A stretch of DNA of 64,000 nucleotides from Pseudomonadales bacterium (GTDB taxonomy: Bacteria; Pseudomonadota; Gammaproteobacteria; Pseudomonadales; Pseudohongiellaceae): the NCBI GenBank assembly GCA_024234395.1, contig JACKOH010000001.1, positions 1,693,001 to 1,757,000 of the forward strand, in the 5' to 3' direction. The notes under the pieces were generated by a model that worked only from the letters and a program-made list of their open reading frames with translations, made no database searches and had not been told where the DNA came from. This document shows positions 27,469-34,618 of the stretch, in pieces. The translations under genes and the position numbers were made by a program. Positions within the stretch are counted from its first letter, which is position 1; every line of letters begins with the position of its first letter.

Positions 27469-27643
27469 TTGCAGCTAAAGACGGCGATCGGGAAAAATAG
27501 TTACAGCTCATTTTCGCAGGCTCCCACAATTTCCGTCCAGCCAAGGAAATCGACGGTTCTGACGGGGATTCTGTCTCATCAGGATGCGAGATAATTTGCC
27601 AGCCTTGTTATACTGCGGGCACTTCCGGGGGGACTCCTGACTG

Positions 27644-28318
27644 ATGGCTCTGCTACGTTTTCTGGCATTTTCTGTACTGCTCGCGACATCGCTTCTGGCG
27701 GTTGGTGCGGAACGCACCGTGTCGCTGGCGGGTGATACAGAGGTCCGGGTCTGGGTATTCACACCAAGGGATGCCGGTGACGGACCCTGGCCACTGGCGA
27801 TGATGATTCCCGCCGGCAGCGGTCAGGAGTATGCCGTCAAGGCCCAGTTCTGGCTGGGTCGGGAAATGACCAAGCGCGGCTGGGTAGTGGCGATTCCGGT
27901 GTCTCCCGAAGGGCTGTCTTTTGTCGGGGACAGCGAAAACAATATCAGTCAGGTAATCACCGAATTGCAGAAAGATGAGGCCATACGGGTGGGCAGAACC
28001 CTGTTGCTGGGAGTGTCCAGCGGCGGCAGCTCGGCCCTGGAAATAGCCAGCAAGAACCCGGCAGCCTACCACGGCGTGGTGGCGGTACCGGGTCGCATCA
28101 AGCAGTCCGGGCCACTTCCGGCGCTGGATGGACTGCCGATATTTCTCCGGGTGGCCGAAAAGGACTATTTCCGCTGGAACAAGCAGATGCCGGACATGAC
28201 TCAGCGGCTGGTGTCAGCAGGAGCGCGCGTGGATGCGGCCCTGGTACCCGATGCTCGACATGTTATCAAGGTGGATATGGACGAACTGGACCGCTGGCTG
28301 CTTAATCTCGATCGCTGA
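27644..28318 (+). CDS. Exported alpha/beta hydrolase (224 aa)
   Basis: Signal peptide (MALLRFLAFSVLLATSLLAVGA) then an alpha/beta-hydrolase domain: LAMMIPAGSGQEYAVKAQFWLGREMTKRGWVVAIP resembles the dienelactone hydrolase/phospholipase type, the nucleophile elbow is GVSSGG with S125, an acidic residue sits in RVAEKDYFRW and the catalytic His in PDARHVIKVD. The expected location is the periplasm. It is divergent from the sigma operon and has no partner gene in its direction. Substrate unknown. Confidence 0.82.
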   Translation: MALLRFLAFSVLLATSLLAVGAERTVSLAGDTEVRVWVFTPRDAGDGPWPLAMMIPAGSGQEYAVKAQFWLGREMTKRGWVVAIPVSPEGLSFVGDSENNISQVITELQKDEAIRVGRTLLLGVSSGGSSALEIASKNPAAYHGVVAVPGRIKQSGPLPALDGLPIFLRVAEKDYFRWNKQMPDMTQRLVSAGARVDAALVPDARHVIKVDMDELDRWLLNLDR

Positions 28319-28371
28319 GACTGGCCGGCTGCGGGCGGCACTCCCTGCCGCCGCAACTGGCGAATTACAGA

Positions 28372-28731
28372 TCAGTACCGCTCCGACTCAATCCAGTAAT
28401 TGGTCACCACATCCTGTTCGAATTCAATGGTCAGGGTTTCCAGCCTTTCCTGTTCCAGATCGACAGAAAACAGCAGGAACAGACCCACCTCAGTGTCTTT
28501 TTCCGATCGGTTGCGATATTTCCATACCGCACTGCCATCGGCGTAGCTGATGCGGCTCGAGGGCTCCCCGAATGTGGTTCTTACCCACTCCGTATCGCTA
28601 TTCCCGATCGACAGACGATTGACGTCTCCCTCATCCCAGGTGTTGTCGAGCAGACGCCCGTCGGAATCCACCGTCAACAGACAGCCAGTCAAAGTCATGC
28701 CCATCAACATCAGAAGTGCCATTTTCTTCAT
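28372..28731 (-). CDS. SmpA/BamE-like small lipoprotein (119 aa)
   Basis: Lipoprotein signal MKKMALLMLMGMTLTGC with lipobox LTGC. The mature part is short and carries WVRTTFGEPSSRISYADGSAVWKYRNRS, the pattern of SmpA/OmlA (BamE-like) domains: a helix-turn followed by beta strands around a G-x-P motif. It is unlikely to be BamE itself because no fur or recN neighbour is present and the sequence is divergent. The ATG at 28731 gives the lipobox; the longer in-frame version is not supported. Three 17-bp tandem repeats lie 37 bases upstream. Confidence 0.78.
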   Translation of the reverse strand: MKKMALLMLMGMTLTGCLLTVDSDGRLLDNTWDEGDVNRLSIGNSDTEWVRTTFGEPSSRISYADGSAVWKYRNRSEKDTEVGLFLLFSVDLEQERLETLTIEFEQDVVTNYWIESERY

Positions 28732-28767
28732 AATTTTCCCCAGTGTTTCAATTATTGGTTCCGGCTT

Positions 28768-28818
28768 GCTTGGTATCCAGCCGTGCTTTGTATCCAACTG
28801 TGCTTTGTATCCAACATT
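28768..28818. repeat. Three 17-bp tandem repeats upstream of the lipoprotein gene
   Basis: Units at 28768-28784, 28785-28801 and 28802-28818, consensus GCTTTGTATCCAACTGT on the plus strand. On the minus strand each unit contains TTGGATACAAAG, which resembles a promoter -10 element, so copy number might tune the downstream lipoprotein gene; this is inference. Confidence 0.75.
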
Positions 28819-28971
28819 GTGAAGACGCAGGTCGGCTCCGAAAAGTTACAGTTGCCAGGGAATTAATGGATCACCACTGCGCCGCGGCCCTGCCTGTTCC
28901 CGAATTGCCGGGACCCGAGTGTCACCCGGACAGCATGCGCCGGTCAGCCTGAACCGGCCCTGAATCACTTG

Positions 28972-28997
28972 TTGACAGACAACACTACTGGTATGGT
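28972..28997 (+). promoter_or_regulatory. Candidate sigma-70 promoter for the SirB2 gene
   Basis: Perfect -35 TTGACA at 28972-28977 and an extended -10-like TGGTATGGT ending at 28997. The spacer is only 14 bases, shorter than optimal, so the assignment is tentative. It lies about 36 bases before the SirB2 start. Confidence 0.35.
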
Positions 28998-29032
28998 TAG
29001 CCTCCGTTCACCAGCCTCAGCCGGATGCCGTT

Positions 29033-29410
29033 ATGTACCTGACAATTAAAATTATTCATGCCAGTTGCGCAATCCTTAGCGTGCTGGGATTCGCCATCCG
29101 CGGCTTCCTGAAAGTTAAGCGGAACCAGGCACCGGGCAGTTTTGTATTCCGGGTACTGCCACACATCATCGATACAATTCTGTTACTCAGCGCCATCGTG
29201 CTGGTGGTGATGTCGGGCCAGTACCCCTTTGTGGTGTCCTGGGTGACGGCCAAGGTCATCGCGCTGATCGTCTATATCGGTCTGGGAATTGTAACCATGC
29301 GTTCGCAGGCGACGCAGGGTAAACGGGTTCTGTACTACAGCCTCACGCTGCTGACGGGTCTTTACATTCTGCTGGTCGCCGCCAGCAAGAACCCCATCCC
29401 GTTCGGTTAA
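29033..29410 (+). CDS. SirB2-family membrane protein (125 aa)
   Basis: Four predicted membrane helices (about 5-25, 43-63, 70-90, 100-118). The N-terminal IKIIHASCAILSVLGFAIRGFLK, the HIIDTILLLSAIVLVVMSGQYPF segment and the WVTAKVIALIVYIGLG segment match the SirB/SirB2 family, whose members are widespread in proteobacteria without a firm function. It precedes the BASS transporter by 22 bases in the same direction and is probably co-transcribed. Confidence 0.88.
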   Translation: MYLTIKIIHASCAILSVLGFAIRGFLKVKRNQAPGSFVFRVLPHIIDTILLLSAIVLVVMSGQYPFVVSWVTAKVIALIVYIGLGIVTMRSQATQGKRVLYYSLTLLTGLYILLVAASKNPIPFG

Positions 29411-29432
29411 CAGGCTGTCAGACGACTCCCCA

Positions 29433-30395
29433 TTGCCCGCTCTGTTGTCATCGTTCAACCGCCTGTTCCCGCTGTGGGCGATTCTGGTTTCGGCACTTGC
29501 CTTCGTCCAGCCGGTGCCGTTCAGCGGCCTGCAGGAATGGATCGTTCCGCTGCTGGCCGCTGTCATGTTCATGATGGGCCTGACCCTGACCGGTGACGAT
29601 TTTCGCCGGGTTCTACTCATGCCGCGCCCTATTTTCATCGGCGTCGCGCTGCAGTTTCTGATCATGCCCTTGGTAGCGTTCGTGCTGGCAGGGATTCTGC
29701 AGCTTTCTCCCCAGCTGACTGCAGGAATGGTGCTGGTCGGCAGCTGCGCCGGCGGTACCGCTTCCAATGTCATCTGCTTTCTGGCCCGTGGCGACGTGGC
29801 GCTCTCCATCAGCATGACTCTGGTCTCCACCCTGCTCGGCGTGTTTGTGACGCCGCTGCTCTGCACACTCTATCTGGCAACCACGGTCACTGTGGATACG
29901 CTGGGCATGCTGCTGGATATTGTCCAGGTGGTGCTGGTTCCGGTGCTCGGAGGACTGCTGGCAAACCGCCTGCTGGGCAAATCAGTCGCGCGCCTGGAGT
30001 TTCTACTGCCAACCCTGTCGGTGCTAATAATCCTGTTGATCATCGCTGTTATCGTGGCGTTGAATGCGGGACGGCTGGCCGAGGTGGGTCCGTTGGTGCT
30101 GATCGCGGTAATACTGCATAACTCGCTGGGACTGACAGCCGGTTTTTACCTGTCAAGATTGCTGGGACTGAACCTGCAGCAGAGTCGCACCATCGCCATC
30201 GAGGTAGGCATGCAGAATTCCGGTCTCGGCGTAGCCCTGGCACTGGAGTATTTCTCCGCCACGGCCGCGTTGCCCGCGGCCCTGTTCAGCATCTGGCATA
30301 ATATCAGTGGCTCATTGCTCGCCACGCGCTGGAGCAGTCGCTCCGCAACCATCGAGGCAGGGCTCGATAACGAACAGTCCAAAAGGCTCTGGTAA
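29433..30395 (+). CDS. BASS-family (bile acid:sodium symporter-like) transporter (320 aa)
   Basis: Inner-membrane secondary transporter with about ten helices. Family hallmarks are CAGGTASNVICFLARGDVALSISMT (the unwound-helix sodium/substrate crossover) and EVGMQNSGLGVALA (second crossover). Such proteins carry organic anions such as bile-acid-like compounds, pantoate or ketoacids with sodium; the substrate here is unknown. No ATG is available at the N-terminus, so a TTG at 29433 is used; the exact start is uncertain. It follows SirB2 closely. Confidence 0.88.
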   Translation: MPALLSSFNRLFPLWAILVSALAFVQPVPFSGLQEWIVPLLAAVMFMMGLTLTGDDFRRVLLMPRPIFIGVALQFLIMPLVAFVLAGILQLSPQLTAGMVLVGSCAGGTASNVICFLARGDVALSISMTLVSTLLGVFVTPLLCTLYLATTVTVDTLGMLLDIVQVVLVPVLGGLLANRLLGKSVARLEFLLPTLSVLIILLIIAVIVALNAGRLAEVGPLVLIAVILHNSLGLTAGFYLSRLLGLNLQQSRTIAIEVGMQNSGLGVALALEYFSATAALPAALFSIWHNISGSLLATRWSSRSATIEAGLDNEQSKRLW

Positions 30396-30434
30396 AACTT
30401 TTTCATTGACTGTCGATTAATTTCCAATTAGCGG

Positions 30435-30462
30435 TTGACTTGAATTCTGAAAGGAATACAAT
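30435..30462 (+). promoter_or_regulatory. Strong sigma-70-type promoter upstream of the MFS leader
   Basis: -35 TTGACT (30435-30440) and -10 TACAAT (30457-30462) with a 16-base spacer. Transcription should begin near 30469, giving a leader of about 240 bases before the terminator at 30668-30714. Confidence 0.6.
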
Positions 30463-30524
30463 GCGCGCTCTGAACAGCATTACTCTCAGGTTTTAGACTA
30501 CTTCACATAAATCGCGTGAACGAA

Positions 30525-30635
30525 ATGCAGACTTACTTCGACACAATCATTAACAGCCTGCCGGCAACCATGCCCCTCAAGGGTCATCGGTTCTGCTCAC
30601 GCGTGGTGGGAACCTGGAGGTCCAGCTTGGAGTGA
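30525..30635 (+). CDS. Possible 36-residue leader peptide
   Basis: ATG at 30525 to TGA at 30635 encodes a short peptide beginning MQTYFDTIINSLP and ending in RVVGTWRSSLE. The final codons overlap the sequence that could pair with the terminator arm, so translation through this part could influence termination. The ribosome-binding site is weak (GTGAACGAA before the ATG), and there is no run of a single amino acid's codons as in classical amino-acid leaders. I do not recognise the peptide. Confidence 0.35.
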   Translation: MQTYFDTIINSLPATMPLKGHRFCSRVVGTWRSSLE

Positions 30636-30667
30636 TTTTATCAGTACAAATCTGAAATCCGAGTCTG

Positions 30668-30714
30668 AAAAAAGACCTCTAAGCACCCGAACCGCCTAGA
30701 GGTCTTTTTTTTTT
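30668..30714 (+). terminator. Strong intrinsic terminator between leader and MFS gene
   Basis: Arms AAAGACCTCTA (30671-30681) and TAGAGGTCTTT (30697-30707) pair perfectly, a 15-base loop lies between, and a run of ten T follows the 3' arm (30705-30714). It lies 49 bases before the MFS start codon, so it must be bypassed for expression from the upstream promoter. Confidence 0.85.
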
Positions 30715-30762
30715 GCGTCGCTATATCGCCCGGGACACAATTCCGGGCGCAGGGGAACTATT

Positions 30763-31962
30763 GTGGTCAAAAAACTGCAAAGAAACATAAAACTGGTTTA
30801 TGGCCTGGCATTTTTTCACTGCTTTATGCTGATCGTGCCGGTTATCGTGCCTTTCTTCATGTCGAAAGGCCTCGGTCTGGCGGAAATTTTTTATCTGCAG
30901 ACCATTTACGCTGCCACCATTGTGTTGCTCGAGGCACCTTCCGGCTATTTCGCGGACCTGTTCGGGCGCCGCTCGGCACTGCTGGCGGGCAGTGTCATGC
31001 ACGGCTTCGGGTATCTGCTGCTGAATTTTGCCGATGATTTTTTCAGCCTGATGATTTTTGAAATCAGCGTTGGTATCGCCGGCAGCCTGTTGTCCGGCGC
31101 AGACCTGGCGCTGCTGTACGACTCGCAGAAGGCGCTGGATGAAGAAGACAGTTCGCCACACAGCACCGGTATCGCCCATCTGGGATTTATCAAGTCCTGC
31201 GCTGAAGGAATCGGCGCATTGCTGGGTGGTCTGCTGGCCCTGTGGTCATTCGAGATCATGGTTGTCGGGCAGTCCGCCGCGGCCTGGGTCTGTTTCATCC
31301 TGGCACTGTTCGTAGTGGAACCGCCGTACAAAAATGACGAACGGGACCAGACCAGCACCAGGCTGACCAGCATATTCCGCCACATGTGGAGAAGCGACCA
31401 GGTATTGCGCAATGTTTTCATTGCCATACCCATTTACAACCTGGCTACCATCCACGTGGTCTGGCTGGTGCAGCCCTACTGGGAATCACGAGGAATCTCG
31501 CTGGCGGCTTTTGGATTGCTCTGGTTTGCGCAGAGCCTGACGGTAGGCATAGCCAGTCGCTGGAGCTTCAATATCGAACGGAAACATGGAGCGATCGCGG
31601 CACTGTGTCTGATTGGAGTGCTGCCGGTACTCGGTTTCTTCGGAATGGCCTGGCTGCAGGGATGGGCCGGCATCGCAGTTGGATTGCTGCTGTTCTTTGG
31701 CAGAGGCCTGGTGCAGGTCATTCTGGTCAACGCACTGAACCGCCGGGTGCCCGGCAGTTTTCGCGCCACGGCCAACTCGCTGACCAGTTTCACCTTCCGG
31801 CTGGGATTTATCACCACCGGGCCGCTGGTGGGCTTTGTCGCCGAAAGCCAGGGCTTGCCGGTTGCCCTGAACCTGCTCGGCGTCGCCTTTATCGTGGCCT
31901 TCGTGTTCATCATGATGCCACTGATCAGATCGGTGCGGATACTGCAACAGCAGACCGCCTGA
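30763..31962 (+). CDS. Major facilitator superfamily transporter (399 aa)
   Basis: Twelve-helix inner-membrane transporter. The loop between helices 2 and 3 reads GYFADLFGRRSALLAG, the MFS motif A (G-x-x-D-x-x-GRR), and both six-helix halves are present (N half to about residue 190, C half from about 215). It starts with GTG at 30763, preceded by AGGGGA at good spacing. The substrate is unknown; the motif A form is common in proton-driven efflux pumps. A strong terminator and leader lie directly upstream, and a strong terminator follows at 31980-32030, so it is a single-gene unit probably controlled by attenuation. Confidence 0.88.
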   Translation: MVKKLQRNIKLVYGLAFFHCFMLIVPVIVPFFMSKGLGLAEIFYLQTIYAATIVLLEAPSGYFADLFGRRSALLAGSVMHGFGYLLLNFADDFFSLMIFEISVGIAGSLLSGADLALLYDSQKALDEEDSSPHSTGIAHLGFIKSCAEGIGALLGGLLALWSFEIMVVGQSAAAWVCFILALFVVEPPYKNDERDQTSTRLTSIFRHMWRSDQVLRNVFIAIPIYNLATIHVVWLVQPYWESRGISLAAFGLLWFAQSLTVGIASRWSFNIERKHGAIAALCLIGVLPVLGFFGMAWLQGWAGIAVGLLLFFGRGLVQVILVNALNRRVPGSFRATANSLTSFTFRLGFITTGPLVGFVAESQGLPVALNLLGVAFIVAFVFIMMPLIRSVRILQQQTA

Positions 31963-31979
31963 CCCTCCCTCCCCCCCTC

Positions 31980-32030
31980 GGGGGTGGCCGTCCGGACTCC
32001 TTCCTCCCGGATGACCACCCCCTTTTTTTT
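31980..32030 (+). terminator. Intrinsic terminator after the MFS gene
   Basis: GGGGGTGG (31980-31987) pairs with CCACCCCC (32015-32022) with an inner TCCGG/CCGGA stem, followed by eight T (32023-32030). It ends 18-68 bases after the MFS stop. Confidence 0.88.
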
Positions 32031-32056
32031 GGTTCAGACCGGACTACATCGATTTT

Positions 32057-32073
32057 TGCACTACCACGGTGCA
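32057..32073. promoter_or_regulatory. NtrC-like binding site upstream of glnK-amtB
   Basis: TGCACT-ACCAC-GGTGCA matches the NtrC enhancer consensus TGCACC-N5-GGTGCA with one mismatch. It lies about 270 bases before glnK, a distance compatible with an enhancer acting on a sigma-54 promoter. Nitrogen control of glnK-amtB by NtrC is well known in proteobacteria. Confidence 0.6.
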
Positions 32074-32328
32074 GACCCGGTCAGGCACAGCCTTTACAGG
32101 CCAGAGAACTCAAGCCTTTGCCCGGTATCAGCCGGTTCCCGTCTGCAGGCATAAAACCGCCCCGCATTGGTGCTTTCAGGGGTGACATGATAAAGTCGTG
32201 GCCACTCTCAGACCCGCCCGGAATGCTGCCAGTCCGGGTCTGGAGTTCAGAGGGACAAGAACAATTCCGCTGAGTCGTCGACGTCGACAGATTCCGGAAA
32301 CCAACCAATTAATGGCGGGAGAGAAACC

Positions 32329-32667
32329 ATGAAATTAATCACGGCGATAATAAAACCGTTCAAGTCTGACGACGTTCGGGAAGCGCTGTCTGAACTCGGC
32401 GTAAACGGCATGACGGTTACCGAAGTCAAGGGCTTCGGTCGCCAGAAGGGCCACACCGAGTTGTATCGCGGCGCTGAATACGTCATCGACTTTCTGCCCA
32501 AATCCAAAATTGAAGTGGCAATCGAAGACGGCCTGGTGGACCAGGCCATCGAGGCCATCTGCAAGGCAGCCCAGACCGGTCAGATCGGCGACGGCAAGAT
32601 ATTTGTCAGCAATCTGTATCAGGTGGTACGTATCAGAACCGGGGAAACCGGCAACGACGCGCTGTAA
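32329..32667 (+). CDS. glnK: Nitrogen regulatory protein P-II, GlnK type (112 aa)
   Basis: Trimeric signal protein sensing 2-oxoglutarate, ATP/ADP and, through uridylylation, glutamine; it blocks the AmtB channel when nitrogen is ample. The T-loop carries the uridylylation site Y51 (TELYRGAEYVIDFLPK), with K-rich beta strands (MKLITAIIKPFK) and the B-loop GQIGDGKIFV. Length is exactly that of the family. It is followed 14 bases later by amtB, which identifies it as GlnK rather than GlnB. GGGAGAG lies before the ATG. Confidence 0.96.
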   Translation: MKLITAIIKPFKSDDVREALSELGVNGMTVTEVKGFGRQKGHTELYRGAEYVIDFLPKSKIEVAIEDGLVDQAIEAICKAAQTGQIGDGKIFVSNLYQVVRIRTGETGNDAL

Positions 32668-32681
32668 TCGAGGAGCCTCCA

Positions 32682-33992
32682 ATGACAACAAGAAAAACCC
32701 TGATCTCCCTGACCAGCGCGGCCTTCACCCTTATCGTCCCCTCGCTTTGCCTGGCCCAGGCTAATGAAGCGGATGGCGCGAATACGGCCTGGATTCTGAC
32801 TTCCACTGCACTGGTCCTGTTCATGACAATTCCCGGCCTTTCGCTGTTCTATGGTGGCCTGGTTCGTACCAAGAACGTCCTCTCGATTCTGATGCAGTGT
32901 TTCACCATCACCACCATGGTGTCGGTGTTGTGGTTGCTGGTCGGCTACAGTATGGCTTTTGGCCCATCCGAATCACCGTTCTGGGGCGGACTCGGCAAGG
33001 CATTGTTCAACGGCGTGGTGGTGGACTCGGTCTCCGGTTCGATTCCGGAAACCGTATTTGCGGCCTTTCAGATGACCTTCGCCATCATTACCCCGGCGCT
33101 TATCGTGGGTGCCTTTGCCGAACGGATGAAGTTCTCTTCCATGATGTTGTTTTGTGGACTGTGGGTAGTACTGGTTTATTTTCCGGTGGCCCACTGGGTC
33201 TGGGGCGGTGGCTGGCTCGGTCAGATGGGACTGATCGATTTTGCCGGCGGCACCGTCGTCCACGTTACTGCCGGCGTCGCGGCCGTGGTGGTGGCGCTGA
33301 TGCTGGGCCAGCGTCATGGCTTCCTTTCCTCCGCCATGGTGCCACACAACATGACCATGACCGTTACCGGCGCCGGCATGCTGTGGGTGGGCTGGTTCGG
33401 CTTTAATGCCGGCAGCGCACTGGCAGCCGACGGTAATGCCGGTATGGCACTGCTGGTTACTCATCTTTCTGCTTCCGCTGGCGCTCTGACCTGGATGACC
33501 ATCGAGTGGATCAAATTCGGCAAGCCCAGCGCCCTGGGCGCAGTCACCGGCATGGTGGCGGGTCTGGCTACCATCACGCCGGCATCCGGTTCGGTGGGTC
33601 CGGCTGGTGGCATGCTGGTAGGGATTGCCGGTGGATTCATCTGTTATTTTGCCACCACAACGATGAAAACCCGGCTCAAGATCGACGACTCCCTGGATGT
33701 ATTTCCCGTCCACGGTGTAGGCGGCATGCTGGGAACCTTCCTGGCGGGAATCCTGATTTCGCAGAACCTGGGAGTTTTCAGCGGCAATGGCTATGCGGAA
33801 GGGATGACGATGGGGTCCCAGGTGCTGGTACAGATCACCGGCATTCTGGCCACCGGTGTCTACACCGGAATCGTCACCGTGGTGATTCTGAAAGTGGTAA
33901 GCGCCCTGACCTCCGGAATTCGCATCAGCGATGAACAGGAGCAGATGGGCTGTGATATCACCGACCACGACGAGAAAGGTTATTCGATGTAA
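32682..33992 (+). CDS. amtB: Ammonium transporter AmtB (436 aa)
   Basis: Trimeric ammonium channel of the inner membrane. A signal peptide-like N-terminus (MTTRKTLISL...LCLAQA) precedes eleven helices. The pore twin histidines are H194 (GGTVVHVTAG) and H344 (FPVHGVGGMLG), and signature blocks FYGGLVRTKNVLSILMQ and GAFAERMKF are present. The C-terminal tail (SGIRISDEQEQMGCDITDHDEKGY) is the cytosolic segment that contacts GlnK. A strong hairpin follows the gene at 34012-34042. Confidence 0.97.
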   Translation: MTTRKTLISLTSAAFTLIVPSLCLAQANEADGANTAWILTSTALVLFMTIPGLSLFYGGLVRTKNVLSILMQCFTITTMVSVLWLLVGYSMAFGPSESPFWGGLGKALFNGVVVDSVSGSIPETVFAAFQMTFAIITPALIVGAFAERMKFSSMMLFCGLWVVLVYFPVAHWVWGGGWLGQMGLIDFAGGTVVHVTAGVAAVVVALMLGQRHGFLSSAMVPHNMTMTVTGAGMLWVGWFGFNAGSALAADGNAGMALLVTHLSASAGALTWMTIEWIKFGKPSALGAVTGMVAGLATITPASGSVGPAGGMLVGIAGGFICYFATTTMKTRLKIDDSLDVFPVHGVGGMLGTFLAGILISQNLGVFSGNGYAEGMTMGSQVLVQITGILATGVYTGIVTVVILKVVSALTSGIRISDEQEQMGCDITDHDEKGYSM

Positions 33993-34011
33993 GTCTTCTG
34001 ACTGACGACTG

Positions 34012-34042
34012 GCCGGGTTCACCTGAAATTCAGGTGCCCGGC
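34012..34042 (+). terminator. Hairpin after amtB
   Basis: GCCGGG (34012-34017) pairs with CCCGGC (34037-34042), with an inner stem CACCTG/CAGGTG and a short loop. It lies 20 bases after the amtB stop and between convergent genes. There is no T-run, so termination efficiency is uncertain. Confidence 0.45.
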
Positions 34043-34093
34043 AGGTCTGTCCCGGTCAGTTCTACCCGCCGTAATTTCCCGCTGCGGCGGGCC

Positions 34094-34567
34094 TCAGCGG
34101 TTGACCCGATGACAGTTGACGCACCCGCCGGCCACCCGGCCGGCCAGATAATAGGATGGCGGATCCATTCTGGCAGCGATCCTGGCACGTCCCACCTGTA
34201 CCACGAAATCATTCATATGGTCTTCCAGAAACGGATGGTTTGAGCCGCCCTCCCCGGCCCGCAGGTTGGTCCCGATCCGCTCGATATCACCCAGTACGCT
34301 GAGCACTTCCTGCTGACTGACATCCTGGCCGGTCTCGGCAGGCGCCAACGCCTGATCGAGGCGCTGCAACTGGTAGCCCAGCTGATCCATGCTGCTGCGC
34401 AACTCATCGCCGCTGACGTAATTGAAATCAGGTGGGTAGGTAGCCTGGCGGATCAACCTGGCAGCCCCGCCACAAGCACTCAGTGACATGACCAGGACAA
34501 TGACGCCGGTAATTGTTCGCAACACGGTCGGCTTCCTTATCTCTAAAAAATCTCTAAAAGTTCTCAT
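34094..34567 (-). CDS. Cytochrome c'-like (class II) heme lipoprotein (157 aa)
   Basis: The N-terminal hydrophobic segment ends in lipobox LSAC (C32), so the mature protein should be lipid-anchored. The mature part is helical (DELRSSMDQLGYQLQRLDQAL, QQEVLSVLGDIERIGTNL, HMNDFVVQVGRARIAARM) and ends with a single heme motif CVNCH at residues 149-153, five residues from the C-terminus apart from VNR. A C-terminal CXXCH on a helical bundle is the layout of cytochromes c' (class II), which bind NO or transfer electrons. The ATG at 34567 is preferred to an upstream in-frame start. It lies 52 bases downstream of the secreted metallo-hydrolase. Confidence 0.72.
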   Translation of the reverse strand: MRTFRDFLEIRKPTVLRTITGVIVLVMSLSACGGAARLIRQATYPPDFNYVSGDELRSSMDQLGYQLQRLDQALAPAETGQDVSQQEVLSVLGDIERIGTNLRAGEGGSNHPFLEDHMNDFVVQVGRARIAARMDPPSYYLAGRVAGGCVNCHRVNR

Positions 34568-34618
34568 TTGAAGTTGCGGTGGACCCGCTGTCAGTGAGCG
34601 GGTCCCAGGCAACCTCTG

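Larger units (their letters stand above)
28732..29032. other. Intergenic stretch with tandem repeats and SirB2 promoter
   Basis: No gene is supported. It holds three 17-bp tandem repeats (28768-28818) on the lipoprotein side and a TTGACA-containing promoter candidate (28972-28997) on the SirB2 side. Confidence 0.5.
30469..30714 (+). ncRNA. Putative attenuator leader RNA (or small RNA) before the MFS gene
   Basis: Region bounded by a good promoter (30435-30462) and a strong intrinsic terminator (30668-30714), lying upstream of the MFS transporter gene. It contains a 36-codon frame (30525-30635). Near the end of that frame TGGAGGTC (30615-30622) can pair with GACCTCTA (30674-30681), the 5' arm of the terminator, while CTGG/CCAG (30614-30617, 30622-30625) forms a competing small hairpin. 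This is the layout of an attenuator: alternative pairing decides between termination and read-through. An independent small RNA with its own promoter and terminator is the main alternative. Confidence 0.4.
31963..32328. other. Intergenic region between MFS gene and glnK
   Basis: No gene is supported. It holds the MFS terminator (31980-32030), an NtrC-like dyad (32057-32073) and then about 250 bases leading to glnK in which I found no convincing sigma-54 promoter. Confidence 0.5.

Noticed and set aside
27480..27504. GTAAC-N16-CGTC as an autoregulated ECF promoter of the sigma gene
   Set aside because: The start of transcription would fall about at the start codon, leaving no leader; the match is weak.
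32083..32098. AGGCACAGCCTTTACA as a sigma-54 promoter for glnK
   Set aside because: The essential -12 GC is AC and it lies only ten bases from the NtrC-like site, too close for an enhancer.
31386..32273. 295-codon plus-strand frame overlapping the MFS gene
   Set aside because: It runs out of frame through the MFS gene, past its stop, and through the terminator; no features.
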